A DNA stretch of 64,000 bases, from NCBI RefSeq assembly GCF_016599855.1, contig NZ_CP067041.1, forward strand, positions 2,728,001 to 2,792,000, read 5' to 3'. The translations under genes were made by a program, and so were the position numbers. This document shows, piece after piece, positions 25,206 through 33,519 of the stretch; the stretch's first letter is position 1, and each line of letters begins with the position of its first letter. Origin of the DNA: Bradyrhizobium diazoefficiens (GTDB lineage Bacteria > Pseudomonadota > Alphaproteobacteria > Rhizobiales > Xanthobacteraceae). A model generated the notes under the pieces. The model was not told the DNA's origin. It searched no databases and saw only the letters and a list, made by a program, of their open reading frames with translations.

Positions 25206-26315
25206 ATGACGCTATGGTTCCTGTTCGCGCTGATGACGGTCGCGGCGATATTCGCCGTGCTCTGGCCGCTCGGCCGTGGTGCAAGCGCAGATAATCAAGG
25301 CAGCGAGGTCGCGGTCTACAAGGACCAGTTGGCCGAGATCGAGCGTGATCTCGCCGCAGGGCTGATCGCGCCACCTGAAGCCGAGGCGGCGCGCGTCGAG
25401 ATCAGCCGCCGGCTGCTCGCCGCGGCCGCCAGCGAGCCCGTGCTTGGGCCGATATCCAGTCTCAAATGGCGCCGCGCGGCGGCCGTGTTGGCGCTGGTCG
25501 GTCTGCCTCTGGTGGCGGCTGCCATCTATGTTCCGCTCGGCTCGCCCGCGCTTCGCGACTTTCCGCTGGCGCAGCGCGAACGCGGAGCCGGGCCCGGTAT
25601 GGCGCAGTCGCTCGAGAACCTCCTCGTGCAGGTCCAGCAGCATCTGGAAAAAAATCCGACCGATGGCCGCGGCTGGAACGTGCTTGCGCCGGTGCTGGAG
25701 CGGCTCGGCCGCTTCGACGAGGCCGTGCGCGCCTACCGCAATTCGATCACCTACAACGGCGAGAGCGCGGAGCGCCGTTCCGATCTCGGCGAAGCGATCG
25801 CGGCTGCGGCCAGCGGCGTGGTGACGGCTGAAGCCAAGTGCGAGTTCGAGCGCGCACATGCTCTGAACGCCGAAGATCCCAAGGCGAACTACTTCCTCGG
25901 GCTCGCCGCCGAGCAGGACGGCCGCAAGGATGATGCGGCCAACATTTGGCGCACGCTGCTGGCGAAAGCACCCGCTGATGCGCCGTGGCGGCCGCTGGTG
26001 CAATCCGCGCTCGCGCGGGTTGGCGGCGGCACGATGCCGGCGCTGTCGGATGACACGATCGCCGCCTCCAAGGAGATGAGCGAGGGCGATCGCGGCACGA
26101 TGATCCGCGGCATGGTCGAACGGCTTGCCACGCGGCTCAAGCAGAACGGCGACGACGTCGACGGCTGGCTGCGCCTGGTGCGCGCCTATCTGGTGATGGG
26201 CGATCGTGACAAGGCGCTTGGCGCTTCGACCGACGCTCGCCAGGCGGTCGCCAACGATTCCGAGCGGCTGCGCCAGCTCAACGAAGGCCTCAAGAACCTC
26301 GGGCTCGACGGATGA
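25206..26315 (+). CDS. ccmI: Cytochrome c biogenesis protein CcmI (CycH)
   Basis: Inner-membrane apocytochrome c chaperone, 369 residues. The N-terminal part has two membrane helices (about residues 2-20 and 94-116) around a cytoplasmic loop ([17 protein letters not shown], the CcmI signature). The periplasmic C-terminal domain has TPR repeats (for example [20 protein letters not shown] and [16 protein letters not shown]). It holds apocytochrome for haem ligation. The start at 25206 places [10 protein letters not shown] first; the longer frame adds an improbable lead. First gene of ccmIEFH, the cycHJKL order described in Bradyrhizobium. Confidence 0.93.
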   Translation: MTLWFLFALMTVAAIFAVLWPLGRGASADNQGSEVAVYKDQLAEIERDLAAGLIAPPEAEAARVEISRRLLAAAASEPVLGPISSLKWRRAAAVLALVGLPLVAAAIYVPLGSPALRDFPLAQRERGAGPGMAQSLENLLVQVQQHLEKNPTDGRGWNVLAPVLERLGRFDEAVRAYRNSITYNGESAERRSDLGEAIAAAASGVVTAEAKCEFERAHALNAEDPKANYFLGLAAEQDGRKDDAANIWRTLLAKAPADAPWRPLVQSALARVGGGTMPALSDDTIAASKEMSEGDRGTMIRGMVERLATRLKQNGDDVDGWLRLVRAYLVMGDRDKALGASTDARQAVANDSERLRQLNEGLKNLGLDG

Positions 26316-26352
26316 CGGTCGCAGCACGCGACGAGCGGAGAACGGACACGCC

Positions 26353-26862
26353 ATGACGCGCAAGCAGCGACGTATGACTATCATCGGCGGCTCGCTCGCC
26401 GTGCTCGCGCTCGCGGCCGCGCTGGTGCTCAATGCCTTGCGCGACTCCATCGTGTTCTTCTCGACCCCCAGCATGGTAGCCGAGAAGCACGTCCCGGCCG
26501 GGAAGCGGTTTCGCCTCGGCGGCCTGGTGCAGCCGGGCTCGCTTCAGCGTGGCGACAATCTCGCGGTGACATTTGAAGTGGCCGACGGTGGTGCCAAGCT
26601 GCCCGTCGCCTACAAGGGCATCCTGCCCGATCTCTTCCGCGAAGGGCAGGGCGTCGTCGCCGAGGGCGCGCTCGATGCCCACGGCGTGTTCAAGGCCGAC
26701 ACCGTGCTCGCCAAGCACGACGAGACGTACATGCCCAAGGACGTCGCCGATGCCCTGAAGAAGCAGGGGCACTGGAAAGACGATTACGGCACCAGGGCCT
26801 CTAATGGCGCCACACCTTCGGCCACGACGGCGCAGGGCAATTCGCAGGGAGCGGTGCGGTGA
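26353..26862 (+). CDS. ccmE: Haem chaperone CcmE (CycJ)
   Basis: A 169-residue membrane-anchored haem chaperone. The signal-anchor helix is at about residues 9-28, followed by a periplasmic OB-fold domain. The haem-binding His122 lies in [11 protein letters not shown], with Tyr126 as the expected axial ligand. The disordered tail is Ser/Thr/Ala/Gln rich. It takes haem from CcmC and passes it to CcmF/CcmH. The stop overlaps the start of ccmF by 4 bases (GTGA), indicating translational coupling. Confidence 0.96.
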   Translation: MTRKQRRMTIIGGSLAVLALAAALVLNALRDSIVFFSTPSMVAEKHVPAGKRFRLGGLVQPGSLQRGDNLAVTFEVADGGAKLPVAYKGILPDLFREGQGVVAEGALDAHGVFKADTVLAKHDETYMPKDVADALKKQGHWKDDYGTRASNGATPSATTAQGNSQGAVR

Positions 26863-28841
26863 TCGCGGAAGCCGGACATTATGCGCTGGTGCTGGCGCTC
26901 GCGCTGGCGCTGATCCAGTCCTTCGTGCCGCTGATCGGCGCGCGCTTGCGCGATCCTGCGCTGATGAACGTGGCGCGCTCCACCGCGCTGGCGCAGCTCC
27001 TGTTCGTCGGCGCCTCGTTCATTGCGCTCGTGACATTGCATGTGAACTCGGATTTCTCCGTCGCCAATGTCTACGAGAATTCGCACTCCATGAAACCGCT
27101 GATCTACAAGATCACCGGCGTGTGGGGAAACCATGAAGGCTCGATGCTGCTGTGGGTGTTGATCCTGGCGCTGTTCGGTGGACTGGTTGCGGCCTTCGGC
27201 AACAATCTGCCGTTGTCGCTGCGCGCGCATGTGCTGAGCGTCCAGGCCTGGATTGCGAGCGCCTTCTATCTTTTCATCCTGATCACCTCGAACCCGTTCC
27301 TGCGCATCGTCAATCCGCCGATCGAGGGGCGCGATCTCAACCCGGTGCTTCAGGACATCGGTCTCGCCGTGCATCCGCCGATGCTCTATCTCGGTTATGT
27401 CGGCTTCTCGATCTCCTTCTCCTTCGCGATCGCAGCGCTGATCGAGGGGCGGATCGATGCAGCCTGGGCGCGCTGGGTGCGGCCGTGGACGCTGGTCGCC
27501 TGGGTATTCCTGACCCTCGGCATCGCGATGGGGTCCTACTGGGCCTATTACGAGCTTGGCTGGGGCGGCTGGTGGTTCTGGGACCCTGTCGAGAACGCCT
27601 CGCTGATGCCGTGGCTCGCCGGCACCGCGCTGCTGCATTCGGCGCTGGTGATGGAGAAGCGAAACGCGTTGAAGGTCTGGACCATCCTGCTTTCGATCCT
27701 GACCTTCTCGCTGTCGCTGCTCGGCACCTTCCTGGTGCGCTCGGGTGTCATCACCTCCGTGCACGCCTTCGCCAATGATCCGACCCGCGGCGTGTTCATC
27801 CTTCTGATCCTCTGCCTGTTCATTGGCGGCAGCCTGTCGCTGTTCGCGGCGCGCGCGACCTCCTTGAAGCAGGGTGGGCTGTTCGCGCCGATCTCGCGCG
27901 AAGGCGCGCTGGTGCTGAACAACCTGCTGCTCACGGTCGCCTGCGCGGTCGTGCTGTTCGGAACGCTTTATCCGCTGGCGATGGAAGTGCTCGCCGACTT
28001 CAAGATGTCGGTCGGGGCTCCCTTCTACGATCTCACCTTCGTTCCGCTGTTCGCGCTGCTGCTGCTCGCGGTGCCGTTTGGCCCCATGATGGCATGGAAA
28101 CGAGGCGATCTGCTCGGTGTCACCCAGCGCCTGCTTGCGGCGGGCGTCGCAGGTCTCGTCGTGATCGCCATCGTCTGGGCCTGGACGCGCGGCGGCAGTG
28201 CGCTGGCGCCGTTGGCGATCGGGCTTGGCGTCTTCGTCATCGCTGGGGCCGTGACCGATCTGGCCGAGAGAACCGGCCTGTTTCGCCTGCCGATCGCGGC
28301 GACTTTGCACCGCGCCCGCGGCCTGCCGCGCTCGGCCTGGGGGACTGTGTTCGCGCATGCCGGCCTCGGCGTCGCGCTGATCGGCATTGTCTGCGAGACC
28401 ACCTGGAACAGCGAATATATCGCGACCATGAAGCCGAACGACGTCGCGCAGGTCGCCGGATATGATCTTAAGCTTGACGGTCTGCTCGAGCGTCAGGGGC
28501 CAAACTACCGCGAGATGATCGCCCAGTTCGACGTCAGCCGGAACGGGGATGCGCTCAGTGTCATGACGCCGTCGAAGCGCAGCTTCACCACGCGCGGCTC
28601 CTCCACCACGGAAGCCGCGCTTTTGACACGCGGCGCGAGCCAGCTCTACGTCTCGCTCGGCGACGTCACCGCCGAGGGCGCGATCGCGGTGCGCATCTAT
28701 CACAAGCCGCTGGTGCTGCTGATCTGGTGGGGGCCCGTGCTGATGGCGTTCGGCGGCGTGCTGTCGCTATCCGACCGGCGTCTGCGGGTCGGCGCGCCCA
28801 AGCCGGCCCGGGCCAAGCAACGCCTGCAACCAGCGGAGTGA
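26859..28841 (+). CDS. ccmF: Cytochrome c haem lyase subunit CcmF (CycK)
   Basis: A 660-residue polytopic inner-membrane protein with about 15 helices. The tryptophan-rich haem-handling motif ([20 protein letters not shown]) is at about residues 229-248. Conserved His residues include those near 174 ([11 protein letters not shown]) and 257. It joins haem from CcmE to apocytochrome thiols with CcmH and CcmI. Starts at a GTG inside the ccmE stop, with no other plausible start nearby. Length matches the family (about 640-670). Confidence 0.96.
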   Translation: MIAEAGHYALVLALALALIQSFVPLIGARLRDPALMNVARSTALAQLLFVGASFIALVTLHVNSDFSVANVYENSHSMKPLIYKITGVWGNHEGSMLLWVLILALFGGLVAAFGNNLPLSLRAHVLSVQAWIASAFYLFILITSNPFLRIVNPPIEGRDLNPVLQDIGLAVHPPMLYLGYVGFSISFSFAIAALIEGRIDAAWARWVRPWTLVAWVFLTLGIAMGSYWAYYELGWGGWWFWDPVENASLMPWLAGTALLHSALVMEKRNALKVWTILLSILTFSLSLLGTFLVRSGVITSVHAFANDPTRGVFILLILCLFIGGSLSLFAARATSLKQGGLFAPISREGALVLNNLLLTVACAVVLFGTLYPLAMEVLADFKMSVGAPFYDLTFVPLFALLLLAVPFGPMMAWKRGDLLGVTQRLLAAGVAGLVVIAIVWAWTRGGSALAPLAIGLGVFVIAGAVTDLAERTGLFRLPIAATLHRARGLPRSAWGTVFAHAGLGVALIGIVCETTWNSEYIATMKPNDVAQVAGYDLKLDGLLERQGPNYREMIAQFDVSRNGDALSVMTPSKRSFTTRGSSTTEAALLTRGASQLYVSLGDVTAEGAIAVRIYHKPLVLLIWWGPVLMAFGGVLSLSDRRLRVGAPKPARAKQRLQPAE

Positions 28842-28845
28842 TCCG

Positions 28846-29328
28846 ATGCGCCGGATGGTGGCCGCTATCGTTGCGCTGATGCTGCTGGCTTTGCCTGCGG
28901 TGCACGCCGTGCAGCCCGACGAGATCATGTCGGACCCGGCGAAGGAAGCGCGCGCGCGCGAATTGTCGCGCGAGCTGCGCTGCATGGTCTGCCAGAACCA
29001 GTCCATCGACGATTCCGACGCGCCGCTCGCGCGCGATTTGCGGCTGCTGGTCCGGGAACGCATCGCAGCCGGCGACAGCAATTCGCAGGTGCTCGACTTC
29101 CTGGTCGCGCGTTACGGCGAGTTCGTGCTGTTGAAGCCGCGCTTCGAACGGCAGACCATGCTGTTGTGGCTGCTCGCGCCGCTGCTGCTTGCCGGTGGCG
29201 GCTTTGCGCTTTGGCGGCAAAATCGCCGCCGCTCTCGAAGCGCTGCAGATGGATCGGTGGCGCCCCTGACGCCGGACGAAGAGGCGCGGCTCGCCGCGTT
29301 GATGTCCGAAGATCCAAAGTCCTCGTAG
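28846..29328 (+). CDS. ccmH: Cytochrome c maturation protein CcmH (CycL)
   Basis: A 160-residue periplasmic thiol oxidoreductase with an N-terminal signal peptide (to about residue 21) and one C-terminal membrane helix (about 106-123). The redox motif CMVCQNQ has Cys46 and Cys49. It reduces the CXXCH thiols of apocytochrome before haem attachment. It begins 5 bases after ccmF and ends the ccmIEFH operon. The short cytoplasmic tail (about residues 125-160) is of usual size; the CcmI part is encoded separately, as in other alphaproteobacteria. Confidence 0.95.
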   Translation: MRRMVAAIVALMLLALPAVHAVQPDEIMSDPAKEARARELSRELRCMVCQNQSIDDSDAPLARDLRLLVRERIAAGDSNSQVLDFLVARYGEFVLLKPRFERQTMLLWLLAPLLLAGGGFALWRQNRRRSRSAADGSVAPLTPDEEARLAALMSEDPKSS

Positions 29329-29536
29329 GCGCTTCGCCGCTCGCCCCCGGAACTCCGTTAAGTTCCTCTAAGACCACGAATTTTTGGCTGCGATAAACTG
29401 CCGCATCGAGGATCATCCTTCATTACAAAAGTTTAACCCCGCAGCCAGCGCGCGGTAAGGCTGAAATCCCCATCTTCAGGTCCGTAAGGTGCCGCTATCG
29501 GGCACCAAATGGATTCAAGGCCTTGGAGACCTCTGC

Positions 29537-31111
29537 ATGACCGACCGTCCCGACCTCACGAACCTTCCGCCCTACCGGCAATCCCGCCGTTCGGTGTTTT
29601 CCGCCCGTCGAATCGCGCTGATGGCCTCGGTCGTCGCTGGTCTCGGCGTCGCCATCCACGGCTTCAGCCCATCGACGTCACCCGCCGACCTGTTCTCCAG
29701 CCCGGCCCATGCGCAGGTCAACAACGAGGTCAAAAAGGTCGAACGTCCGATCGGCTTCGCCGACATCGTGGAGCGCGTGAAGCCCTCGGTGATCTCGGTG
29801 AAGGTCAACATCAAGGAGAAGACCGCGAGCAACGACGACGGCGACGATTCCTCGCCGTTCCAGCCGGGCTCGCCGATGGAGCGCTTCTTCCGCCGCTTCG
29901 GCGGTCCGGATGGTTTCCCGGGCCTGAAGGGTGGCCGCGGCCGCGTCGTGCAGGGCCAGGGCTCCGGCTTCTTCATCTCGGCTGACGGCTATGCCGTGAC
30001 CAACAACCATGTGGTTGACGGCGCCGACAAGGTCGAGGTCACCACCGACGACGGCAAGACCTACAGCGCCAAGGTGATCGGCACCGACCAGCGCACCGAC
30101 CTGGCTTTGATCAAGGTCGAGGGCGGCTCCAATTTCCCGTTCGCCAAGCTTGCCGACGGCAAGCCGCGGATCGGCGATTGGGTGCTGGCTGTCGGCAACC
30201 CGTTCGGCCTCGGCGGCACCGTGACCGCGGGTATCGTCTCGGCCAGCGGCCGCGACATCGGCAACGGTCCGTATGACGATTTCATCCAGATCGACGCGCC
30301 CGTGAACAAGGGCAATTCCGGCGGTCCGGCCTTCAACACCGACGGTGAGGTGATGGGCGTCAACACCGCGATCTACTCGCCCTCGGGCGGCAGTGTCGGC
30401 ATCGCGTTCTCGATCCCCGCCAACACCGTGAAGAGCGTGGTCGCCCAGCTCAAGGACAAGGGCTCGGTCAGCCGCGGCTGGATCGGCGTCCAGATCCAGC
30501 CGGTGACCTCTGACATCGCTGACAGCCTCGGCATGAAGAAGGCCGAAGGCGCGCTGGTAGCCGAGCCGCAGAAGGATGGTCCGGCCGCGAAGGCCGGCAT
30601 CGAGTCGGGCGACGTGATCACCGCGGTCAACGGCGAATCCGTCAAGGATGCCCGCGAGCTCGCCCGCACCATCGGCGGCATGGCGCCCGGCGCGACCGTG
30701 AAGCTCAACGTGCTGCACAAGGGCCAGGACAAGGTCGTGAACCTCACCCTCGGCCAGCTGCCGAACACAGTCGAGGCCAAGGCCGACACCGATAACGACA
30801 GCGGCAAGGGCGCGAGCAAGGGCACCGACGTGCCGAAGCTCGGCATGACGGTTGCGCCCGCCAACTCCGTGGCTGGCGCCGGCAAGGACGGCGTCGTGGT
30901 CACCGAAGTCGATCCGAAGAGCGCCGCCGCCGAACGCGGCTTCAAGGAAGGCGACGTCATTCTCGAAGTCGGCGGCAAGAGCGTGAGCTCCGCCGGCGAT
31001 GTCCGCGAGGCCATCACGGCGGCGCGTACGGACAACAAGAACAGCGTCCTGATGCGCGTGAAGAGCGGCGGACAGTCGCGCTTCGTCGCCGTGCCCATCG
31101 CCAAGGGCTAG
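29537..31111 (+). CDS. degP: Do-family periplasmic serine protease DegP/HtrA
   Basis: A 524-residue envelope protease/chaperone. The N-terminus has an arginine-containing lead and a signal-anchor near residues 26-46, ending with AHAQ, a likely signal peptidase site. The trypsin-like domain carries the triad His158 (VTNNHVVDG), Asp188 (TDLALIKV) and Ser261 (GNSGGPAFN). PDZ1 is at about residues 300-390 and PDZ2 at about 430-515. It degrades misfolded envelope proteins. The start at 29537 (MTDRPDL) has GGAG upstream; the frame from 29489 adds an unlikely lead. The two-component pair that follows lies behind a terminator, so it is a separate unit. Confidence 0.93.
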   Translation: MTDRPDLTNLPPYRQSRRSVFSARRIALMASVVAGLGVAIHGFSPSTSPADLFSSPAHAQVNNEVKKVERPIGFADIVERVKPSVISVKVNIKEKTASNDDGDDSSPFQPGSPMERFFRRFGGPDGFPGLKGGRGRVVQGQGSGFFISADGYAVTNNHVVDGADKVEVTTDDGKTYSAKVIGTDQRTDLALIKVEGGSNFPFAKLADGKPRIGDWVLAVGNPFGLGGTVTAGIVSASGRDIGNGPYDDFIQIDAPVNKGNSGGPAFNTDGEVMGVNTAIYSPSGGSVGIAFSIPANTVKSVVAQLKDKGSVSRGWIGVQIQPVTSDIADSLGMKKAEGALVAEPQKDGPAAKAGIESGDVITAVNGESVKDARELARTIGGMAPGATVKLNVLHKGQDKVVNLTLGQLPNTVEAKADTDNDSGKGASKGTDVPKLGMTVAPANSVAGAGKDGVVVTEVDPKSAAAERGFKEGDVILEVGGKSVSSAGDVREAITAARTDNKNSVLMRVKSGGQSRFVAVPIAKG

Positions 31112-31261
31112 CAACGGTCGGGCTTCAGGAGGCTTATCAGATGAAGGGTGTCGTCGGCATCGGTCGCCCCCGCCGCCGGCACTCTTCGGGGGAGCAGCGC
31201 AATGCTCGCTCTCCACGCCTACCTTCCGGTGGAAACACGCCCCCCTCCGTCGGAAGGCCTA

Positions 31262-31299
31262 GGGCGGTGAGGTCCCCCCAGCTTCACCGCCCGCCTTTT
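31262..31299 (+). terminator. Rho-independent terminator after degP
   Basis: GGGCGGTGA (31262-31270) pairs perfectly with TCACCGCCC (31284-31292); GCC and a TTTTT run follow directly. It would stop degP transcription 150 bases past its stop codon. Confidence 0.75.
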
Positions 31300-31394
31300 T
31301 GTCTACCCAAGTCTCGTTCGCTTCGCTTGCATGCGATTGTCGCTCGCGCCATGTTTAGAGAAGGTTGACCACCTTGACCGCCGCCGAACGCACG

Positions 31395-32075
31395 ATGCGC
31401 CTCCTCATCATCGAAGACGACCGCGAATCCGCCGACTATCTCGTGAAGGCGTTTCGCGAGGTCGGTCATATTGCCGACCACGCCGGTGACGGCGAGGAAG
31501 GTCTCGCCATGGCCGAGAACGGCGATTACGACGTGCTGGTGGTCGACCGCATGCTGCCCAAGCGCGACGGGCTCTCGCTGATCGGCGCGCTGCGCGACAA
31601 GGGCGACACGACGCCGGTGCTGATTCTCTCCGCACTCGGGCAGGTCGACGACCGCATCAAGGGCCTGCGCGCCGGCGGCGACGACTATCTGCCAAAGCCC
31701 TATTCCTTCGCCGAGCTCCTGGCCCGCGTCGAGGTGCTGTCGCGCCGCCGTGGCGGCCCGGCCGAGGATACGCTCTACCGTGTCGGCGATCTCGAGCTCG
31801 ATCGGCTCTCCCATCGCGTCGCTCGCGGCAAGGACGAGCTGACGCTGCAGCCGCGCGAATTCCGCCTGCTCGAATATCTGATGAAGCATGCCGGCCAGGT
31901 GGTGACGCGCACGATGCTGCTGGAGAATGTCTGGGACTATCATTTCGATCCGCAGACCAACGTGATCGACGTGCACATTTCACGGCTGCGCTCCAAGATC
32001 GACAAAGGATTCGAGCGGCCGCTGCTGCACACGATCCGCGGCGCCGGGTACATGATCCGTGACGGCATTCGGTAA
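31395..32075 (+). CDS. OmpR-type response regulator
   Basis: A 226-residue regulator: receiver domain with E7/D8, phospho-acceptor Asp51 (LVVDRMLPKRDG) and the Lys in DDYLPKPYSF; winged-helix DNA-binding domain from about residue 125 (LTLQPREFRLLEYLMKHAG, then HISRLRSKID). It resembles the CusR/QseB branch. The ATG at 31395 is the conservative start; TTG codons at 31374 and 31365 add 7-10 residues, and the better ribosome binding site (AGAAGG) suits 31374. It overlaps the kinase gene by 17 bases. Position between degP and glnE suggests envelope stress sensing (inference). Confidence 0.9.
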   Translation: MRLLIIEDDRESADYLVKAFREVGHIADHAGDGEEGLAMAENGDYDVLVVDRMLPKRDGLSLIGALRDKGDTTPVLILSALGQVDDRIKGLRAGGDDYLPKPYSFAELLARVEVLSRRRGGPAEDTLYRVGDLELDRLSHRVARGKDELTLQPREFRLLEYLMKHAGQVVTRTMLLENVWDYHFDPQTNVIDVHISRLRSKIDKGFERPLLHTIRGAGYMIRDGIR

Positions 32076-33519
32076 GCTCGTCCGCACCACGGCATTCCGG
32101 CTGACGCTGGTCTACCTGTTCTTGTTTGCGATTTTCGCGGCCTCGCTGCTTGGCTATTTTGCCTGGAATACGCGACGGCTGATCACAGAGGAAATCACGC
32201 AGACGGTGAACTCCGAGACCGCGGAGATCAACGAGATCTACGGCCGCCGCGGCCTGTTCGGCCTCGTGCGCACGATCGAATATCGGGCGCTGCGGCCGGG
32301 CGCCAATCTCTACCTTGTGACCACGCCGACGGGGCAGGCGGTTGCCGGCAATGTCGGCTCGCTGGCACCGGGTGTGATGGCGACCCGCGGCTGGTCCGAG
32401 ACCGCGTATCGCCGCATCGAGGACGCGGATGACCGCGACCATCGCGCACTGGTGCGTGTCACCGAACTCGAGAACGGTTTCCGCCTTCTGATCGGTCGCG
32501 ACCTCGCCGAGCGGCGACGCTTGTTCAGCATCGTCGCCAAGGCTGCGCAATGGTCGGTTCTGATCGTCGTGGTCCTCGGTCTCGGCGGCGGCGTCTTCGT
32601 CGCGCGCAGGGTGCTAACGCGCATCGATGCGATGTCCGGCACCGCCCATCGCATCATGACCGGCGATCTCAGCGAGCGTCTGCCGGTCGGGCGCAGCGGC
32701 GACGAGCTCGACCGCCTCGCCGAAAACCTCAACGCCATGCTGGAGCGCATCGAGGCGCTGATGGAGGGGCTCAAAGAGGTCTCTGACAACATCGCCCACG
32801 ATCTCAAGACGCCGCTGACGCGGTTGCGCAACCGCGCCGAGGAGGCGCTGGCGAAATCCGGTTGCGAGGCCGATTACCGCGCGGCGCTGGAACGAACTAT
32901 CGAGGAATCCGACGGGCTGATCCGCACATTCAACGCGCTGCTGATGATTGCGCGCGCAGAGTCCGGCCAGGCGCGCGGCAATATGGATGATTTCGATGCT
33001 GCCGATGTCGCCAATGGCATTCACGAGCTCTACGAGCCTCTCGCGGAGGACGACGGCATGACCTTGAAGGTCAAGACGCAAGCCGCGCCCATTCACGGCA
33101 ATCGCGAATTGATCAGCCAGGCGCTCGCCAATCTCGTCGAGAACGCGATCAAATACGGCAAGCCGGCCGCACAATCGGCGGGAACCGTGGTCAGCATGGA
33201 CAGCAGGCAGATCACGATCGAAGCGAAGCGCGAGGGCGACCAGGTGCTGCTCAGCGTCACCGACCGCGGCCCCGGGATCCCCGAAGCTGACCGCAAGCAC
33301 GTGGTCGAGCGATTTGTGCGGCTCGAGGCGAGCCGGACCATGCCGGGCTCCGGCCTCGGCCTCAGCCTCGCGTCTGCCGTCGCCACATTGCATGGTGGCG
33401 AATTGCGGCTGGGCGATGCTCAGCCCGGTCTCGTCGCCACGCTGCTGCTGCCGGCGCGCGCCGGGGCGGGCGACAGGGTTGCCCCTCCAATACCGGATGT
33501 GCCACAGAAGGTGGCATGA
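32059..33519 (+). CDS. Membrane sensor histidine kinase
   Basis: A 486-residue partner of the regulator upstream; the GTG start lies within the end of that gene, so the two are translationally coupled. Helices at about residues 13-33 and 168-188 enclose a periplasmic domain of about 130 residues. HAMP domain (RRVLTRIDAMSGTAHRIM), phospho-acceptor His in NIAHDLKTPLTRL, and HATPase_c with NLVENAIKYG, DRGPGIPEADR and GSGLGLSLA follow. Layout is that of QseC/CusS-type kinases. The stop overlaps the start of glnE by 4 bases. Confidence 0.9.
   Translation: MTAFGKLVRTTAFRLTLVYLFLFAIFAASLLGYFAWNTRRLITEEITQTVNSETAEINEIYGRRGLFGLVRTIEYRALRPGANLYLVTTPTGQAVAGNVGSLAPGVMATRGWSETAYRRIEDADDRDHRALVRVTELENGFRLLIGRDLAERRRLFSIVAKAAQWSVLIVVVLGLGGGVFVARRVLTRIDAMSGTAHRIMTGDLSERLPVGRSGDELDRLAENLNAMLERIEALMEGLKEVSDNIAHDLKTPLTRLRNRAEEALAKSGCEADYRAALERTIEESDGLIRTFNALLMIARAESGQARGNMDDFDAADVANGIHELYEPLAEDDGMTLKVKTQAAPIHGNRELISQALANLVENAIKYGKPAAQSAGTVVSMDSRQITIEAKREGDQVLLSVTDRGPGIPEADRKHVVERFVRLEASRTMPGSGLGLSLASAVATLHGGELRLGDAQPGLVATLLLPARAGAGDRVAPPIPDVPQKVA

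Noticed and set aside
26784..28703. 639-codon minus-strand open frame opposite ccmF
   Set aside because: Product is a low-complexity Arg/Gln/Glu-rich string typical of an antisense frame of a membrane protein gene.
29348..29375. GGAAC upstream of degP as a possible EcfG promoter
   Set aside because: No CGTT at 16-17 bases; only the -35-like half is present.
29678..31216. 512-codon minus-strand open frame opposite degP
   Set aside because: His/Ala/Gly-rich shadow of degP without recognisable domains.
31141..31368. 75-codon ORF with a strong AGGAGG site after degP
   Set aside because: Product is Arg/Pro/Ser-rich without protein-like pattern, and the clear terminator at 31262-31299 lies inside it. 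The AGGAGG is probably fortuitous.
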